A stretch of DNA of 47,796 nucleotides from positions 1 through 47,796 of IMG/VR virus record IMGVR_UViG_3300030104_005414; one strand, given 5' to 3'. The notes under the pieces are model-generated. The model saw only the letters and a list, made by a program, of their open reading frames with translations, did not search any database and was not told the DNA's origin. Numbering within the stretch: the stretch's first letter is position 1; each line of letters starts with the position of its first letter. The stretch comes from a virus. Positions 8,321 to 17,504 of this stretch are shown here, piece after piece. The translations under genes and the position numbers were made by a program.

Positions 8321-11300
8321 TAGTTATCCTTCTTAAGATCAAAGTTATTTATGGATGCAATACCCTTACCATAAGCATAATCATTGTAAGAGTCCCCACC
8401 GAATCCACTAGCTGCATAATAGCCCTGCACGACTTTGCCCAAGCCAGACTTACCAACCGTATTATGTTTTGCGTTAGCAAAACTGTTGAGCGCAGAATCA
8501 TCGAGAACAGCTTTTACGTTATTTGGGGTTGCCAACATCGCTGATGCGTAGTAGAAGCCTGAGGGCTCAACTACTCTAGTAGAAACATTTTGTCGCTGTA
8601 AAATACCTAAATTATTCTCTACCGCTGAGAAGTATGTAGAGCCAGCGTCACCTGAAGCAACAAGGTTTCCTGAGAAGTTATATCCTTGAGCGAATATTTG
8701 CCTAGCCCAGCCTGCTAAAGAATTATGACTAAGCCCTTCCTGCTCAGTCGCAACCATAAAGTTAGTTACGGGATCTACAGAGAAGTATAGTCTAAACGCT
8801 CCAAAGTTTTCGCCACTAACAGACTTGCCAAACGGGTTAGCTGGACCATGCCCATAGTAATCAAGAACTGAAAGACTGCTGGTATCGGGTGTTGCATGAG
8901 GTGCGCCAGAAGCTACAAACCCCCCTGCAACGCCACTGGTGTATACACCTGAGGGACCATGATATCCGGCATCTCTAGGGTGTTTACCGTTTACTGACAA
9001 GTAAGAGGCTTTCAAGAGAGAGTCATCAGCAATGTTCCAGATAAACAATCTAGAACATTTGGGACCTAGCAATGGAGCCGCGCCCACGAGGTCATAAACC
9101 ATTGAGGAAGTATTATGCCATGTAGCGGGGAAGTGAACGTTATTAGCATGAACAACACTATTCTCGACGGCTCGAACACACATACCTCCTGTGGAAATAC
9201 CTGAGATGTCGTTAGTCACATCATGTACAAATTTTCGAGGAGCAGGATTAGTACCGTCAACAAAAGTGTATCTACTATTTCCAGTGGGTAAGATAAAGTC
9301 ACTAACCACAAGACCACCGGGCATGGGGTCAGTATTAGCGTTAGGGTAGAACTGTAAGAATCCACCACTGGCAAAAGTTGCGGCAGAGGGGCTCGCATAA
9401 TCTTGAGTGATATCAATAGAGCCACCATAAGCTCCACTGGCCCATTTATTTGAGTAATCTCCTAAATTCTCAAGGAAAATATTTGAGTTTTTATTAGCTA
9501 CTAGGCAAGCTCTAGTCGAGTGTAGTTCAACCATCGTGTGGTTGTTCGAGTCCGATAGATTGAACGATGATACCAGTAATGCACCTTTGTTAGTCTGGTG
9601 AGGTGTCATCTCAATGTTCGAACTGTCCTCAGCTAAAATGTTAACACCCATTCTTACCAGGGATGTAGGTCCTTGAACTTTAATTGTGGATCCGTTGTTA
9701 ACATATATGCCAGCCACTTTAGAGTTTTCAAACCTTCCACCAGGGCCTATAAGGATATTAGCGTAATCGTTAGAGCCTCGCATGGTCATGGTCGAGTTGT
9801 CTTCGACATTAGCGAGAAGTCCATATTGAGCAGCGCCTGTACCACCAGAAACCACTTGCTCTAAGTGAGTGTGGATAAAATCAGCATCAGATCCACCCTT
9901 TAAATGAACAGTAGGTAGAATCTTGGTGGAATCATTTTCCATGCCAAAACAACCACTAGCATACACCATCTTATAAGTAGAGGGCATCGAGCTTGTGTAC
10001 AAGGGCCTGACGACAGAGTTATCAGACGCTATAGCTTGACCGTTATCTATAAAAGCAACTTGAGATTGCAAGAAGGATTCAACGTGATCGGTGTCGGATT
10101 GGAGAAGACCACCATACAAGTCTTTATTGTATGCAAAGTCTGAGTTTACAAGATTCAATGCAGTTGATTGATTAAATCTAGCTGCGAACGAATCAACATA
10201 CATTTTGGAGTTTACAGAGTCTAATCCAAAATAATTACCATCTACAAGTAATCTACCACTGTAATTCAGAACACTGTTGTTAAGGCGAATACCTGCCTCG
10301 GTGCTTAATTCTGAGAAGATTTGAGTAGCATCATTGTAGGAGGCTAAAGAACTACCATTAAGTTCAGTGCGACCGCCTGTAATGTTAGAGTCAACAGCAT
10401 CAATACCTATGTCATTTCTTGATAAACAGTATAGAGCTTCAAGAGAAGGAGCAGGCAATCCACCCACGTAACCATCGTATGCGCCTAAACCAAGGGATGC
10501 ACTTGCTTGAAGCGATTTATCAAGGTCTCTAACATATGTCGATTTGAAGTTAACATGAGAGTTAACTGCTCGAATACCAGCGCCGTACGAACCCATGACT
10601 TGGTAAGTTTCACGCTTGCCGCGATATGGGATACCTGTTCTGGTGGCATTGTCAAATCCGTAGTTACGGTAGCTTACAAAGCCTCTAAGTAAGTTAACCT
10701 CTGAGTTGTCAGTGTGCAGCCCAGCCTCGGTGCATCTAGAAACCGAACACCTCTCCAGGTTTACTGTTGAGTTCTTAATCTCGATACCACGAGTTCTAGA
10801 GTTCTCACCATCAACGTTGAAATTCCTAATAAATATAGGACCGTTACAATCGTGAACCTTAATGGAGGCTAGGTTATTAAAGTATGCAAATGCGGCAGCG
10901 GCAACATCCTTACTTGCTGTTGAATCAGATCCAGAGTCGAAGAAGTCTCTACCATCACCCCAATTGATATCAGTGTTAGTTATGATATTAAGTGTGCTGG
11001 CATCATAAACATTAATATTAGATTCTGCTCCGCCTGCTGTCGCTCTATTTTTATCGAAAGGTACAAACTTAAAAGAATTAGCGGCAGCATAACTTCCAAG
11101 ACTGCTAACCCAAGGAGCTATAGTGCTACTTAGGGATCCTGTTAATCTATTCAGTTGTGTTCCTCTAACTTTCTTGGAGAAAACATAAGGAGCATTGTAG
11201 TTGTATCTAAGATCTGTCCAACGATTAACAGCAGAAGAAATGTATTGACCTGTAGAGAAAATCTGAGCAGACTGCATATCGAAAGCCAACCCTGGGCCGG

Positions 11301-11823
11301 AAGCGCCACTTGCTGCCGATGTAGGAGCTACTGCTGAGGCAAGATTGAAGTCTGTGTATGCAGTATCATACTGCTCTGCTGCCATAACGTTACCCGAAAG
11401 GTCCATGGCTCCTGCGAAAGCACTATTTCGATTGATAATTTCTAAGGACCCGTTAGGTCCAAATGCTTTGTTAGAAATATTAAGAGTGCCAAGGTCACCA
11501 AAGCTAGCGACTTCAACTAATATCGGATAGTTAATAACTTCAGGTAAAGCGTTGATGCAAGCACTAAGTGTGGTAAAATACAAAGGGTTGCAGGATGAGA
11601 CAGCATCAGCAGAAACCACGAACGACATACCAGTTAAGGAAGACGTTGGGTGGCCAAACTTCTCCCAGAGAAGAGTCGTTCGCTCATCTAAATCATGAAG
11701 AGGTAGATTGTCCTGCTCAAAGTTATAGAATGAACTGGCGTCATACTTAGTAACCTTATCAGTCCAACAGGCTAAAAGGTTGTCAGAGCCTCCTTGTACG
11801 TATACGTCGCTTGGGTTTAACAT
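8320..11823 (-). CDS. Right-handed beta-helix tail or baseplate protein (spike-like)
   Basis: A 1167-residue protein. Residues 31-50 hold the anchor motif FYNFEQDNLPLHDLDERTT shared with the downstream 891-residue protein. From about residue 270 to 800 it shows repeated coils of the form NSxVNLxxxxV with regular Asn, Ser and Gly turns (for example IEIKNSTVNLERCSVSRC and GLHTDNSEVNLLRGFVSYRN), typical of parallel right-handed beta-helix spikes that bind or cut polysaccharide. The C-terminal 350 residues are different, probably a trimerisation or capping part. No clear catalytic cluster is visible, so binding rather than cleavage is possible. It ends with a one-base overlap with the next gene. 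Confidence 0.75.
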   Translation of the reverse strand: MLNPSDVYVQGGSDNLLACWTDKVTKYDASSFYNFEQDNLPLHDLDERTTLLWEKFGHPTSSLTGMSFVVSADAVSSCNPLYFTTLSACINALPEVINYPILVEVASFGDLGTLNISNKAFGPNGSLEIINRNSAFAGAMDLSGNVMAAEQYDTAYTDFNLASAVAPTSAASGASGPGLAFDMQSAQIFSTGQYISSAVNRWTDLRYNYNAPYVFSKKVRGTQLNRLTGSLSSTIAPWVSSLGSYAAANSFKFVPFDKNRATAGGAESNINVYDASTLNIITNTDINWGDGRDFFDSGSDSTASKDVAAAAFAYFNNLASIKVHDCNGPIFIRNFNVDGENSRTRGIEIKNSTVNLERCSVSRCTEAGLHTDNSEVNLLRGFVSYRNYGFDNATRTGIPYRGKRETYQVMGSYGAGIRAVNSHVNFKSTYVRDLDKSLQASASLGLGAYDGYVGGLPAPSLEALYCLSRNDIGIDAVDSNITGGRTELNGSSLASYNDATQIFSELSTEAGIRLNNSVLNYSGRLLVDGNYFGLDSVNSKMYVDSFAARFNQSTALNLVNSDFAYNKDLYGGLLQSDTDHVESFLQSQVAFIDNGQAIASDNSVVRPLYTSSMPSTYKMVYASGCFGMENDSTKILPTVHLKGGSDADFIHTHLEQVVSGGTGAAQYGLLANVEDNSTMTMRGSNDYANILIGPGGRFENSKVAGIYVNNGSTIKVQGPTSLVRMGVNILAEDSSNIEMTPHQTNKGALLVSSFNLSDSNNHTMVELHSTRACLVANKNSNIFLENLGDYSNKWASGAYGGSIDITQDYASPSAATFASGGFLQFYPNANTDPMPGGLVVSDFILPTGNSRYTFVDGTNPAPRKFVHDVTNDISGISTGGMCVRAVENSVVHANNVHFPATWHNTSSMVYDLVGAAPLLGPKCSRLFIWNIADDSLLKASYLSVNGKHPRDAGYHGPSGVYTSGVAGGFVASGAPHATPDTSSLSVLDYYGHGPANPFGKSVSGENFGAFRLYFSVDPVTNFMVATEQEGLSHNSLAGWARQIFAQGYNFSGNLVASGDAGSTYFSAVENNLGILQRQNVSTRVVEPSGFYYASAMLATPNNVKAVLDDSALNSFANAKHNTVGKSGLGKVVQGYYAASGFGGDSYNDYAYGKGIASINNFDLKKDN

Positions 11824-11824
11824 G

Positions 11825-12442
11825 TTATCCGAATGAGATTGTCCATCTAAAAACTAGAGCAAAGTCTGATGTTTTTCTAATGTCACTAAAATATCTATAA
11901 GCGGCAAGAATGGATGTCTCCGTAGCACTTGCCTTTGGATTCTTAATAAACAATCCAATTTCATTTAAATTAACAACGTCCCCGTGCCGAGTAAGATTAT
12001 TGCAAGAATCCTCATCTACAAAGATAGTAAATCTAACAGTCCTATCATCGACCTTGGTTACTTTGCTAAAGGGAATTTTTGCAAAAGGTTCAAGAGTTGT
12101 GGTGGCAAAGTTATCAGCCCATCTAAAACCAGACACAACCTCCAGGTTACTATCTCCCGTGGTCCCTAAATATTCTGTAATAGAAGATAATTCCCCAGAC
12201 AGGTTGTTTGTAGTGCTAACCTGCAACTCAGCACCACCACTAACACCTAATTTGAATCTGTCAATCTGGTAGTCAGTAATACTATCTGAGCCTACCTTAC
12301 CGTAAAGGTGAGAAAGTGCCCAGCCAAATCCTGAGACAATGACATTATCCTCGTCATATACAAGCTCTTCCTGACCATCAACGATCTTGTGAACCGTTAA
12401 ATGACCCTTAATACCTAACTGATTTGTCAGAGACTTAATCAT
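11825..12442 (-). CDS. Small structural protein of the baseplate region
   Basis: A 205-residue protein of beta character. The N-terminal part reads like a domain opening (LTVHKIVDGQEELVYDEDN then VIVSGFGWALSHL), and the C-terminal part has the pattern VNLNEIGLFI ... AYRYF ... FALVFRWTISF. A NEIGLF motif before a final F-x-W-x-I-x-F strand is common in phage tail, collar and fibre-attachment proteins. Its ATG overlaps the stop of the upstream 354-residue gene by four bases (ATGA), and the next gene starts one base after it ends. It probably joins wedge and fibre proteins; the exact T4 counterpart is uncertain. Confidence 0.6.
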   Translation of the reverse strand: MIKSLTNQLGIKGHLTVHKIVDGQEELVYDEDNVIVSGFGWALSHLYGKVGSDSITDYQIDRFKLGVSGGAELQVSTTNNLSGELSSITEYLGTTGDSNLEVVSGFRWADNFATTTLEPFAKIPFSKVTKVDDRTVRFTIFVDEDSCNNLTRHGDVVNLNEIGLFIKNPKASATETSILAAYRYFSDIRKTSDFALVFRWTISFG

Positions 12443-13503
12443 TTGAAATCAAAATTTAAAGAAATTAATACAGAGTTGGAAGCCAACCAATAAGCCAACC
12501 CAGATTCGGGATTTGGACGGCCCGGTAAGGCTATGTCCCTGTGAAATAAAGGATTATCCAAGATGGTTGATTTTGCCACCAGCTTATACTTCCTGTTATT
12601 ATTTAGAGCGTCCCAATCATAAGGGGGCATTAACCCTGTAGATAACATTTGCTGCAAGTCTAAACAATAAACTCCAACATGTTTAATACTACCAAATGAT
12701 ACCAATGAAATTGCATCACCCCCAGATACGCTAGCTCTTAGTATTAACTGACCGCTAGTAACCAAGGTATCCACGCTTGATGTTACGATAGCTCCTCGTG
12801 TATAGTTAACACCCGCTGAGGCAGCATCAGGAGAAACCGTTAAGTAGCCGTTCTTGTCCATTAAACCGCTAGTGTTGAAAGCCCCACTTAATGTAGTTTC
12901 AAACACTATGGTTTCATCTCTGTTGTAGAAGAACGCAGACGCACCACCAGAAGGTGCGAATCCTCCGATCTTATTCCATATGGAGCTTAACTGAGGGTTC
13001 AGGATGGCATTAGGATAATGTCCTAAATTAGGGAATGAACTTACATCGACTCCCGTTCTAGGACCCTCAACTGCTGAGAAAGAAGACAGATTAGTTGATA
13101 ATGTTGACCCACGTTCAAGTCTAGTATCTGATGGAAAAGGATCATTAGGCACAGAATTGTAATAGCTAGAGGTCGTAACGGCCTTCCTGAATGCTGGCGT
13201 TTCATACTGTGCGCTAACTACATATGATGAGGTGCTACTAATATCTGAAAGATCACGGTTTATAATTAACAGTACGCCGTTATCATACCCGCTGATCGAG
13301 GATGCGGTGTCACCGTCCATGCGCTGAATTGAGGATACTGCGTGAGAGTGTCTAGTAAACCCATCAGCTTCTTTGCCAAAGGTCACAGCTTGGAAAGTGT
13401 AGTTTGAAGCATCAAGAATTGACGATGCACTGGGTAAATCGGCGATTGCCGGGTTTACCGTGAAGACATCAGTTAAAACTTCTCCAAATCCTTGAACAAA
13501 CAT
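12439..13503 (-). CDS. Structural protein of the baseplate region, unknown family
   Basis: A 354-residue protein, mostly beta-strand with Ser, Thr, Gly and Asn-rich loops, and no membrane or coiled-coil segment. The C-terminal region has several aromatic positions (YCLDLQQMLSTGLMPPYDWD). It lies between the gp I/gp7-type wedge protein and a small structural protein, with a one-base start-stop overlap upstream and a four-base overlap downstream, so it is almost certainly co-translated with baseplate parts. I do not recognise a named family and assign it to the virion from context only. Confidence 0.55.
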   Translation of the reverse strand: MFVQGFGEVLTDVFTVNPAIADLPSASSILDASNYTFQAVTFGKEADGFTRHSHAVSSIQRMDGDTASSISGYDNGVLLIINRDLSDISSTSSYVVSAQYETPAFRKAVTTSSYYNSVPNDPFPSDTRLERGSTLSTNLSSFSAVEGPRTGVDVSSFPNLGHYPNAILNPQLSSIWNKIGGFAPSGGASAFFYNRDETIVFETTLSGAFNTSGLMDKNGYLTVSPDAASAGVNYTRGAIVTSSVDTLVTSGQLILRASVSGGDAISLVSFGSIKHVGVYCLDLQQMLSTGLMPPYDWDALNNNRKYKLVAKSTILDNPLFHRDIALPGRPNPESGLAYWLASNSVLISLNFDFK

Positions 13504-16500
13504 TATACCGTAATTTTAACCTCAGTTTTGTAGTTTCCTTGTGTTGAATAAGTTACCGAAAGCATTTCATCAGGTAACCTGTAATCAATCTTTGAACCAC
13601 CCTCAGATTCCATTATAGTCGCGGTCTTAGCCTTGTCTCGACTAGCGTACGCCGTAGCAGCGTTCTTACCAGCTATGTTATTAAAGTGCTTGAATATATC
13701 AAAAAGATCTTGCTTACTAAGCTCAAGGCGATACTCTTGGCACTCCCTCTTAAGTTCCTTTAAAACACACAAGGGGTCGCTTAGTTTACCTGCTGCAAAG
13801 ATCTCAGAAAGCTTCTTCAAAGTTAAATCCTGAATCTCAACACTATCAACAAGCATGAACTCATCCATAGCAGCACCAGGAGCCATGAAGACTTCAACAA
13901 CATAGTTTTGATTCAGTCGATGTAGCTGCTTATATGTTTTTTGATAATCAGCGGGTAACCTTAAATCTCTGTTGCGAGTGTTGAAGGTAACCTCAAAGTC
14001 CTCAAAGTCCTCCTCGCCAATACCAATAACAGGGGATGTTCGGTTTGTAGTAACTTGATTTAAGCATACAAAATCTGTTGAGTTGGTCGAGTTTGGAACA
14101 TTATTTTTAAATGGCAACTGTTTGGTATGAGCGAAATTGTTGATCATGCTTGATCTAGTTATCAATTGATTATGTTGAACCCATTCACCCTTTGGTGTAA
14201 AGCTCCACATCATACCACTCTCAGGTTTCGTGTGAATCCATATCCCCACGCTCCGACCGCCTAGAGTTGTCCCAGAATCCTTACTGGTAAGACTATGTAA
14301 ATTAACTTTAAAATCGTGATCTGGAGATAAGAAATTTTTATTGATTGGGTAGGAGGCTGGTGTTGGGTATTTTGAAATATCAAACCTCAACCTAGTGGCT
14401 GCGTCATTTCCCGACCTCATTAACACCAAAGTATTATCAAACAAGTAAGGGTCCTCATAGGAAGCCCTCTGAGAACCTGGGACATCTATGATAGAGAATG
14501 ACCCTTCACCCGTCACACCAGACGTTAGAACCAGTTCTACGGCCTCTAGAATGCCAGAGGAAACACGTTCAAAGGTCTCCAGATACATTTGGGAATCACC
14601 TTCAGCGGCGAAAGATCCCACCCCTGTAAACGGAACACTAGATACATCTATCCTTGTAGGGTTGGCGAAAGAGGATGCAACCAACGCTCTCACAGTTCCA
14701 AGTTCTTCAAAGTCGTGATTATAAAGGAGAGGTCCAAAAGTGTGTGAGAATATATTCGGACCATCCTGCTTTTGAATATCGGGGCTTAATCTGTGCCAAA
14801 TAAAGTTTTCTTGATATGTTTTGTAAAGCCTGTGGAAATCTCTCCCAAATTCAAAATTGTAATAATCATTTATAGACTCTGGGAATTTGTAACCAGCAGC
14901 ATCTGCGTTGGTGCCACTAGTAATAAGAGATCTAAAGTCTCCGTTAACTAGGGCTCGAACTCGCTCTATCTCACTAAGAATTACAGCAGATTCGTCAGGG
15001 TTACTTGCGTGAAGCGGTAAGATATAAATTAACGCCTCCAAGTATTCATTCAAATCAGGGATGATATCATCCAAAGCTTTAAAGTATTTTTTGCCTTCCC
15101 CGATTCTATGCATCGCAGCATAAATACCTGGAAGCTGACCACGGTCGGTAGTGCGATCTGCGTTGGATTGAAATACATCTGTCTTTCCTCTAGTATTCTG
15201 AGTGTTACTTACATCATACTCAAAATAACTATTAATAGAATTCAAGTCTTCGCATTGAGCGTATATTGGAGGGAGATTAATATGGCTGCTTACGGGAGTG
15301 TAAGATAGCGAACTTGGGATTAATCCCAAAGGAATCGCGCTAGGTCCTGAGGAAGCACCAAACGAAACGGGCATGTTAAATCCAGTTCGATCATAATAAC
15401 CGTTAAAGGGCATTATCTTCTCAAAAGATCTTCTTCTGGATGTATTTCTTGGTATTGAGTCAATACTAGAAGCACTTAAGAACCTGGAAGTCACCAGAGA
15501 TTGTGTATCTGATCTAGGGAATACGTCACCATCCGACCTAACACCACGCATATAGCTATTGAAGAAAAGTCCAGATGTGAAAGTGTTATTACCAGCAGCT
15601 ACTTTAATCTGCTCGCGATCCTGGTATATGTGGGGTAACGCACTTGCCTCAAACGATAGGTTGTCTGGTCCTGCTGAGACTTCTAATGAAATTAAAGGAA
15701 TGGAGTGAGCCGGTGCAGTCTTACCAACAGCTTGCGAAACAAATTGAACAGCATCGCCAGTCCCTGTGGTATTTAAGTTTTTCTTTGAGAAATCAAAGTC
15801 ACTTGCCTCCAGGACAAGTTTAAAGTGAGATGATTTACCGGACCAAAGAGATGCATAATCAAATCTATTATCGTTTAAGTTCCTAACCAAATTATCAAGA
15901 TTTGGAGGAGCATTGTATCCCGATGTAAATATTAGCCAAGACCCTAATCTGGGCTGGTCTTCAACATTTAAAGCGTTGTCTGTTATGTACGAACTTACAT
16001 CTATTGCAAACTCTTTCCTAACACCATAACAAGCCAATCTGTCTGCTATGAAGGTGACCATATCAGCATCCAACTCAGTGTTTGCGTAATAGGGATATTC
16101 CTCAAAAGGAGGTATGGAGAAGTCTCTACCTCTATAAGTAAATGTGCCCTCAAATTCAGACAACCATGAATTAATAGGGAAATTACTTGGGAATTGTCTG
16201 ATAATCTCCAACAATATTTGATCTACTGCTAATCTAATATTGTCATCCATGCTAGAGGTTGAATATTTTTCAATATTCAAAGCGGTAGCATCACCGGGGG
16301 TGTAGCTTTCAAAACTTCTAAATTTAGAAGATTCAGTAGCCAAAGAATAATAAATTAGGAAGGGAACATAAGACTCCCAAAGCTCTGTAATTTTACCTTG
16401 AATTGGAAAACTGTCTTTTGGAAAGACCGTATCGACTGTGCTTTGAACAGATTTTTTAGTACCTATGGCCTTATAGATAGGGACTGCGTTTCTAAGCTGA

Positions 16501-17504
16501 AGCCTCCATCTTTCAGGTTTATTTCCAAATAAGTCCCAGCCGATTAGTTGGGCAATTAAGGGAAGGTATTCGTCTGGGCAATCATCTAAATCATAAAGGG
16601 TTGATATTTCTTCAGTGTCGTTGTTTACATCAAACGCAAAGAAAGACAAAGCTCTTATCAATCTTGCAAAAGGCCCATCCTCAATTTTTTTAGCAGACTT
16701 TAGATTGCTTTCAATATATGTTGTAAACTTGTCTCTAACTCTAAAGTCTGAGGAGTCTGCGAATAGAGGGGAATAAATAATCTCATTCCAGGTTTTTAGC
16801 TTATCTAACTGTTGTGTTCCACTTAAATCAGATCTAGTTCCGCTGGAAAATAAATCTGAAGGGTAGTATGCTGATGAAGCATTCTTCCAAAGAAACTCAC
16901 TAAGACCGTTAATTCCATCAGCCAGATTAAAAGATTTGCCTTCAAAAAGGCTGCTTACTATAGAATCTTTAACATAAGATGAAGGATCAAAATACTGCCC
17001 AGAAGTATTTAAGAAATACATCCAAGACAGATTTGAAATTAAATAATTGTGAATGTCCGACGCTCTACCAAGACTGGCAAATATGGTTGGATCTGGATTA
17101 TTTAACTCTATAGCAGGCAGTAAGGTTGTTTCAACATAATCAGAGAAAGTATCTTGAGAGGCAAAGTCTTTGAATTTTTTTCCAAAAAAAGATAGAATAT
17201 TATTTTCAAAGTTTTCAGTATTAACATTTGTTAATTCATTTTGCTTAATAAAATAAGGCACTATGCCGTTTATAGTATTTATCGAGCTAAAGGCAGTGCT
17301 CTCAACTGCGCTTACATTTATAACAGATCCAAAGTTAGAAGCCACATCAATGTGGCTGTTGATTATTGTGTCTATAGGGTCATCTGCTTTAGGTGTCCCC
17401 GATACATCGTCTTCATATAGGTATTCTGGTAGGATATACTTTAATGCCTCAAAGTAATTCCTTTGGAAAAATTTATTATTTCTTAAATAAGTTTTACCTG
17501 ACAT
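13503..17504 (-). CDS. Large baseplate wedge protein with P2 gpI (T4 gp7-type) tail domain
   Basis: A 1333-residue protein. Residues about 303-361 match the phage tail protein I pattern: DEYLPLIAQLIGWDLFGN, then a basic helix (PERWRLQLRNAVPIYKAI), then GTKKSVQSTVDTVF. In P2-type tails gpI pairs with gpJ in the baseplate; in T4 the corresponding wedge partner of gp6 is gp7 (1032 residues). The gene directly upstream is the gp6/gpJ-type protein, the same order as P2 J-I and T4 6-7. The rest is a long, mainly beta, Ser/Asn-rich part with no clear motif. The start overlaps the gp6-type stop by one base. The wedge role is well supported; the domains beyond residue 400 are not identified. Confidence 0.8.
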   Translation of the reverse strand: MSGKTYLRNNKFFQRNYFEALKYILPEYLYEDDVSGTPKADDPIDTIINSHIDVASNFGSVINVSAVESTAFSSINTINGIVPYFIKQNELTNVNTENFENNILSFFGKKFKDFASQDTFSDYVETTLLPAIELNNPDPTIFASLGRASDIHNYLISNLSWMYFLNTSGQYFDPSSYVKDSIVSSLFEGKSFNLADGINGLSEFLWKNASSAYYPSDLFSSGTRSDLSGTQQLDKLKTWNEIIYSPLFADSSDFRVRDKFTTYIESNLKSAKKIEDGPFARLIRALSFFAFDVNNDTEEISTLYDLDDCPDEYLPLIAQLIGWDLFGNKPERWRLQLRNAVPIYKAIGTKKSVQSTVDTVFPKDSFPIQGKITELWESYVPFLIYYSLATESSKFRSFESYTPGDATALNIEKYSTSSMDDNIRLAVDQILLEIIRQFPSNFPINSWLSEFEGTFTYRGRDFSIPPFEEYPYYANTELDADMVTFIADRLACYGVRKEFAIDVSSYITDNALNVEDQPRLGSWLIFTSGYNAPPNLDNLVRNLNDNRFDYASLWSGKSSHFKLVLEASDFDFSKKNLNTTGTGDAVQFVSQAVGKTAPAHSIPLISLEVSAGPDNLSFEASALPHIYQDREQIKVAAGNNTFTSGLFFNSYMRGVRSDGDVFPRSDTQSLVTSRFLSASSIDSIPRNTSRRRSFEKIMPFNGYYDRTGFNMPVSFGASSGPSAIPLGLIPSSLSYTPVSSHINLPPIYAQCEDLNSINSYFEYDVSNTQNTRGKTDVFQSNADRTTDRGQLPGIYAAMHRIGEGKKYFKALDDIIPDLNEYLEALIYILPLHASNPDESAVILSEIERVRALVNGDFRSLITSGTNADAAGYKFPESINDYYNFEFGRDFHRLYKTYQENFIWHRLSPDIQKQDGPNIFSHTFGPLLYNHDFEELGTVRALVASSFANPTRIDVSSVPFTGVGSFAAEGDSQMYLETFERVSSGILEAVELVLTSGVTGEGSFSIIDVPGSQRASYEDPYLFDNTLVLMRSGNDAATRLRFDISKYPTPASYPINKNFLSPDHDFKVNLHSLTSKDSGTTLGGRSVGIWIHTKPESGMMWSFTPKGEWVQHNQLITRSSMINNFAHTKQLPFKNNVPNSTNSTDFVCLNQVTTNRTSPVIGIGEEDFEDFEVTFNTRNRDLRLPADYQKTYKQLHRLNQNYVVEVFMAPGAAMDEFMLVDSVEIQDLTLKKLSEIFAAGKLSDPLCVLKELKRECQEYRLELSKQDLFDIFKHFNNIAGKNAATAYASRDKAKTATIMESEGGSKIDYRLPDEMLSVTYSTQGNYKTEVKITV

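Noticed and set aside
8346-8353. CATAAATA on the minus strand just before the 891-residue gene
   Set aside because: One mismatch from the late consensus, inside the end of the upstream gene, where TAATG overlap and AAGGA already explain expression. Kept out of the feature list.
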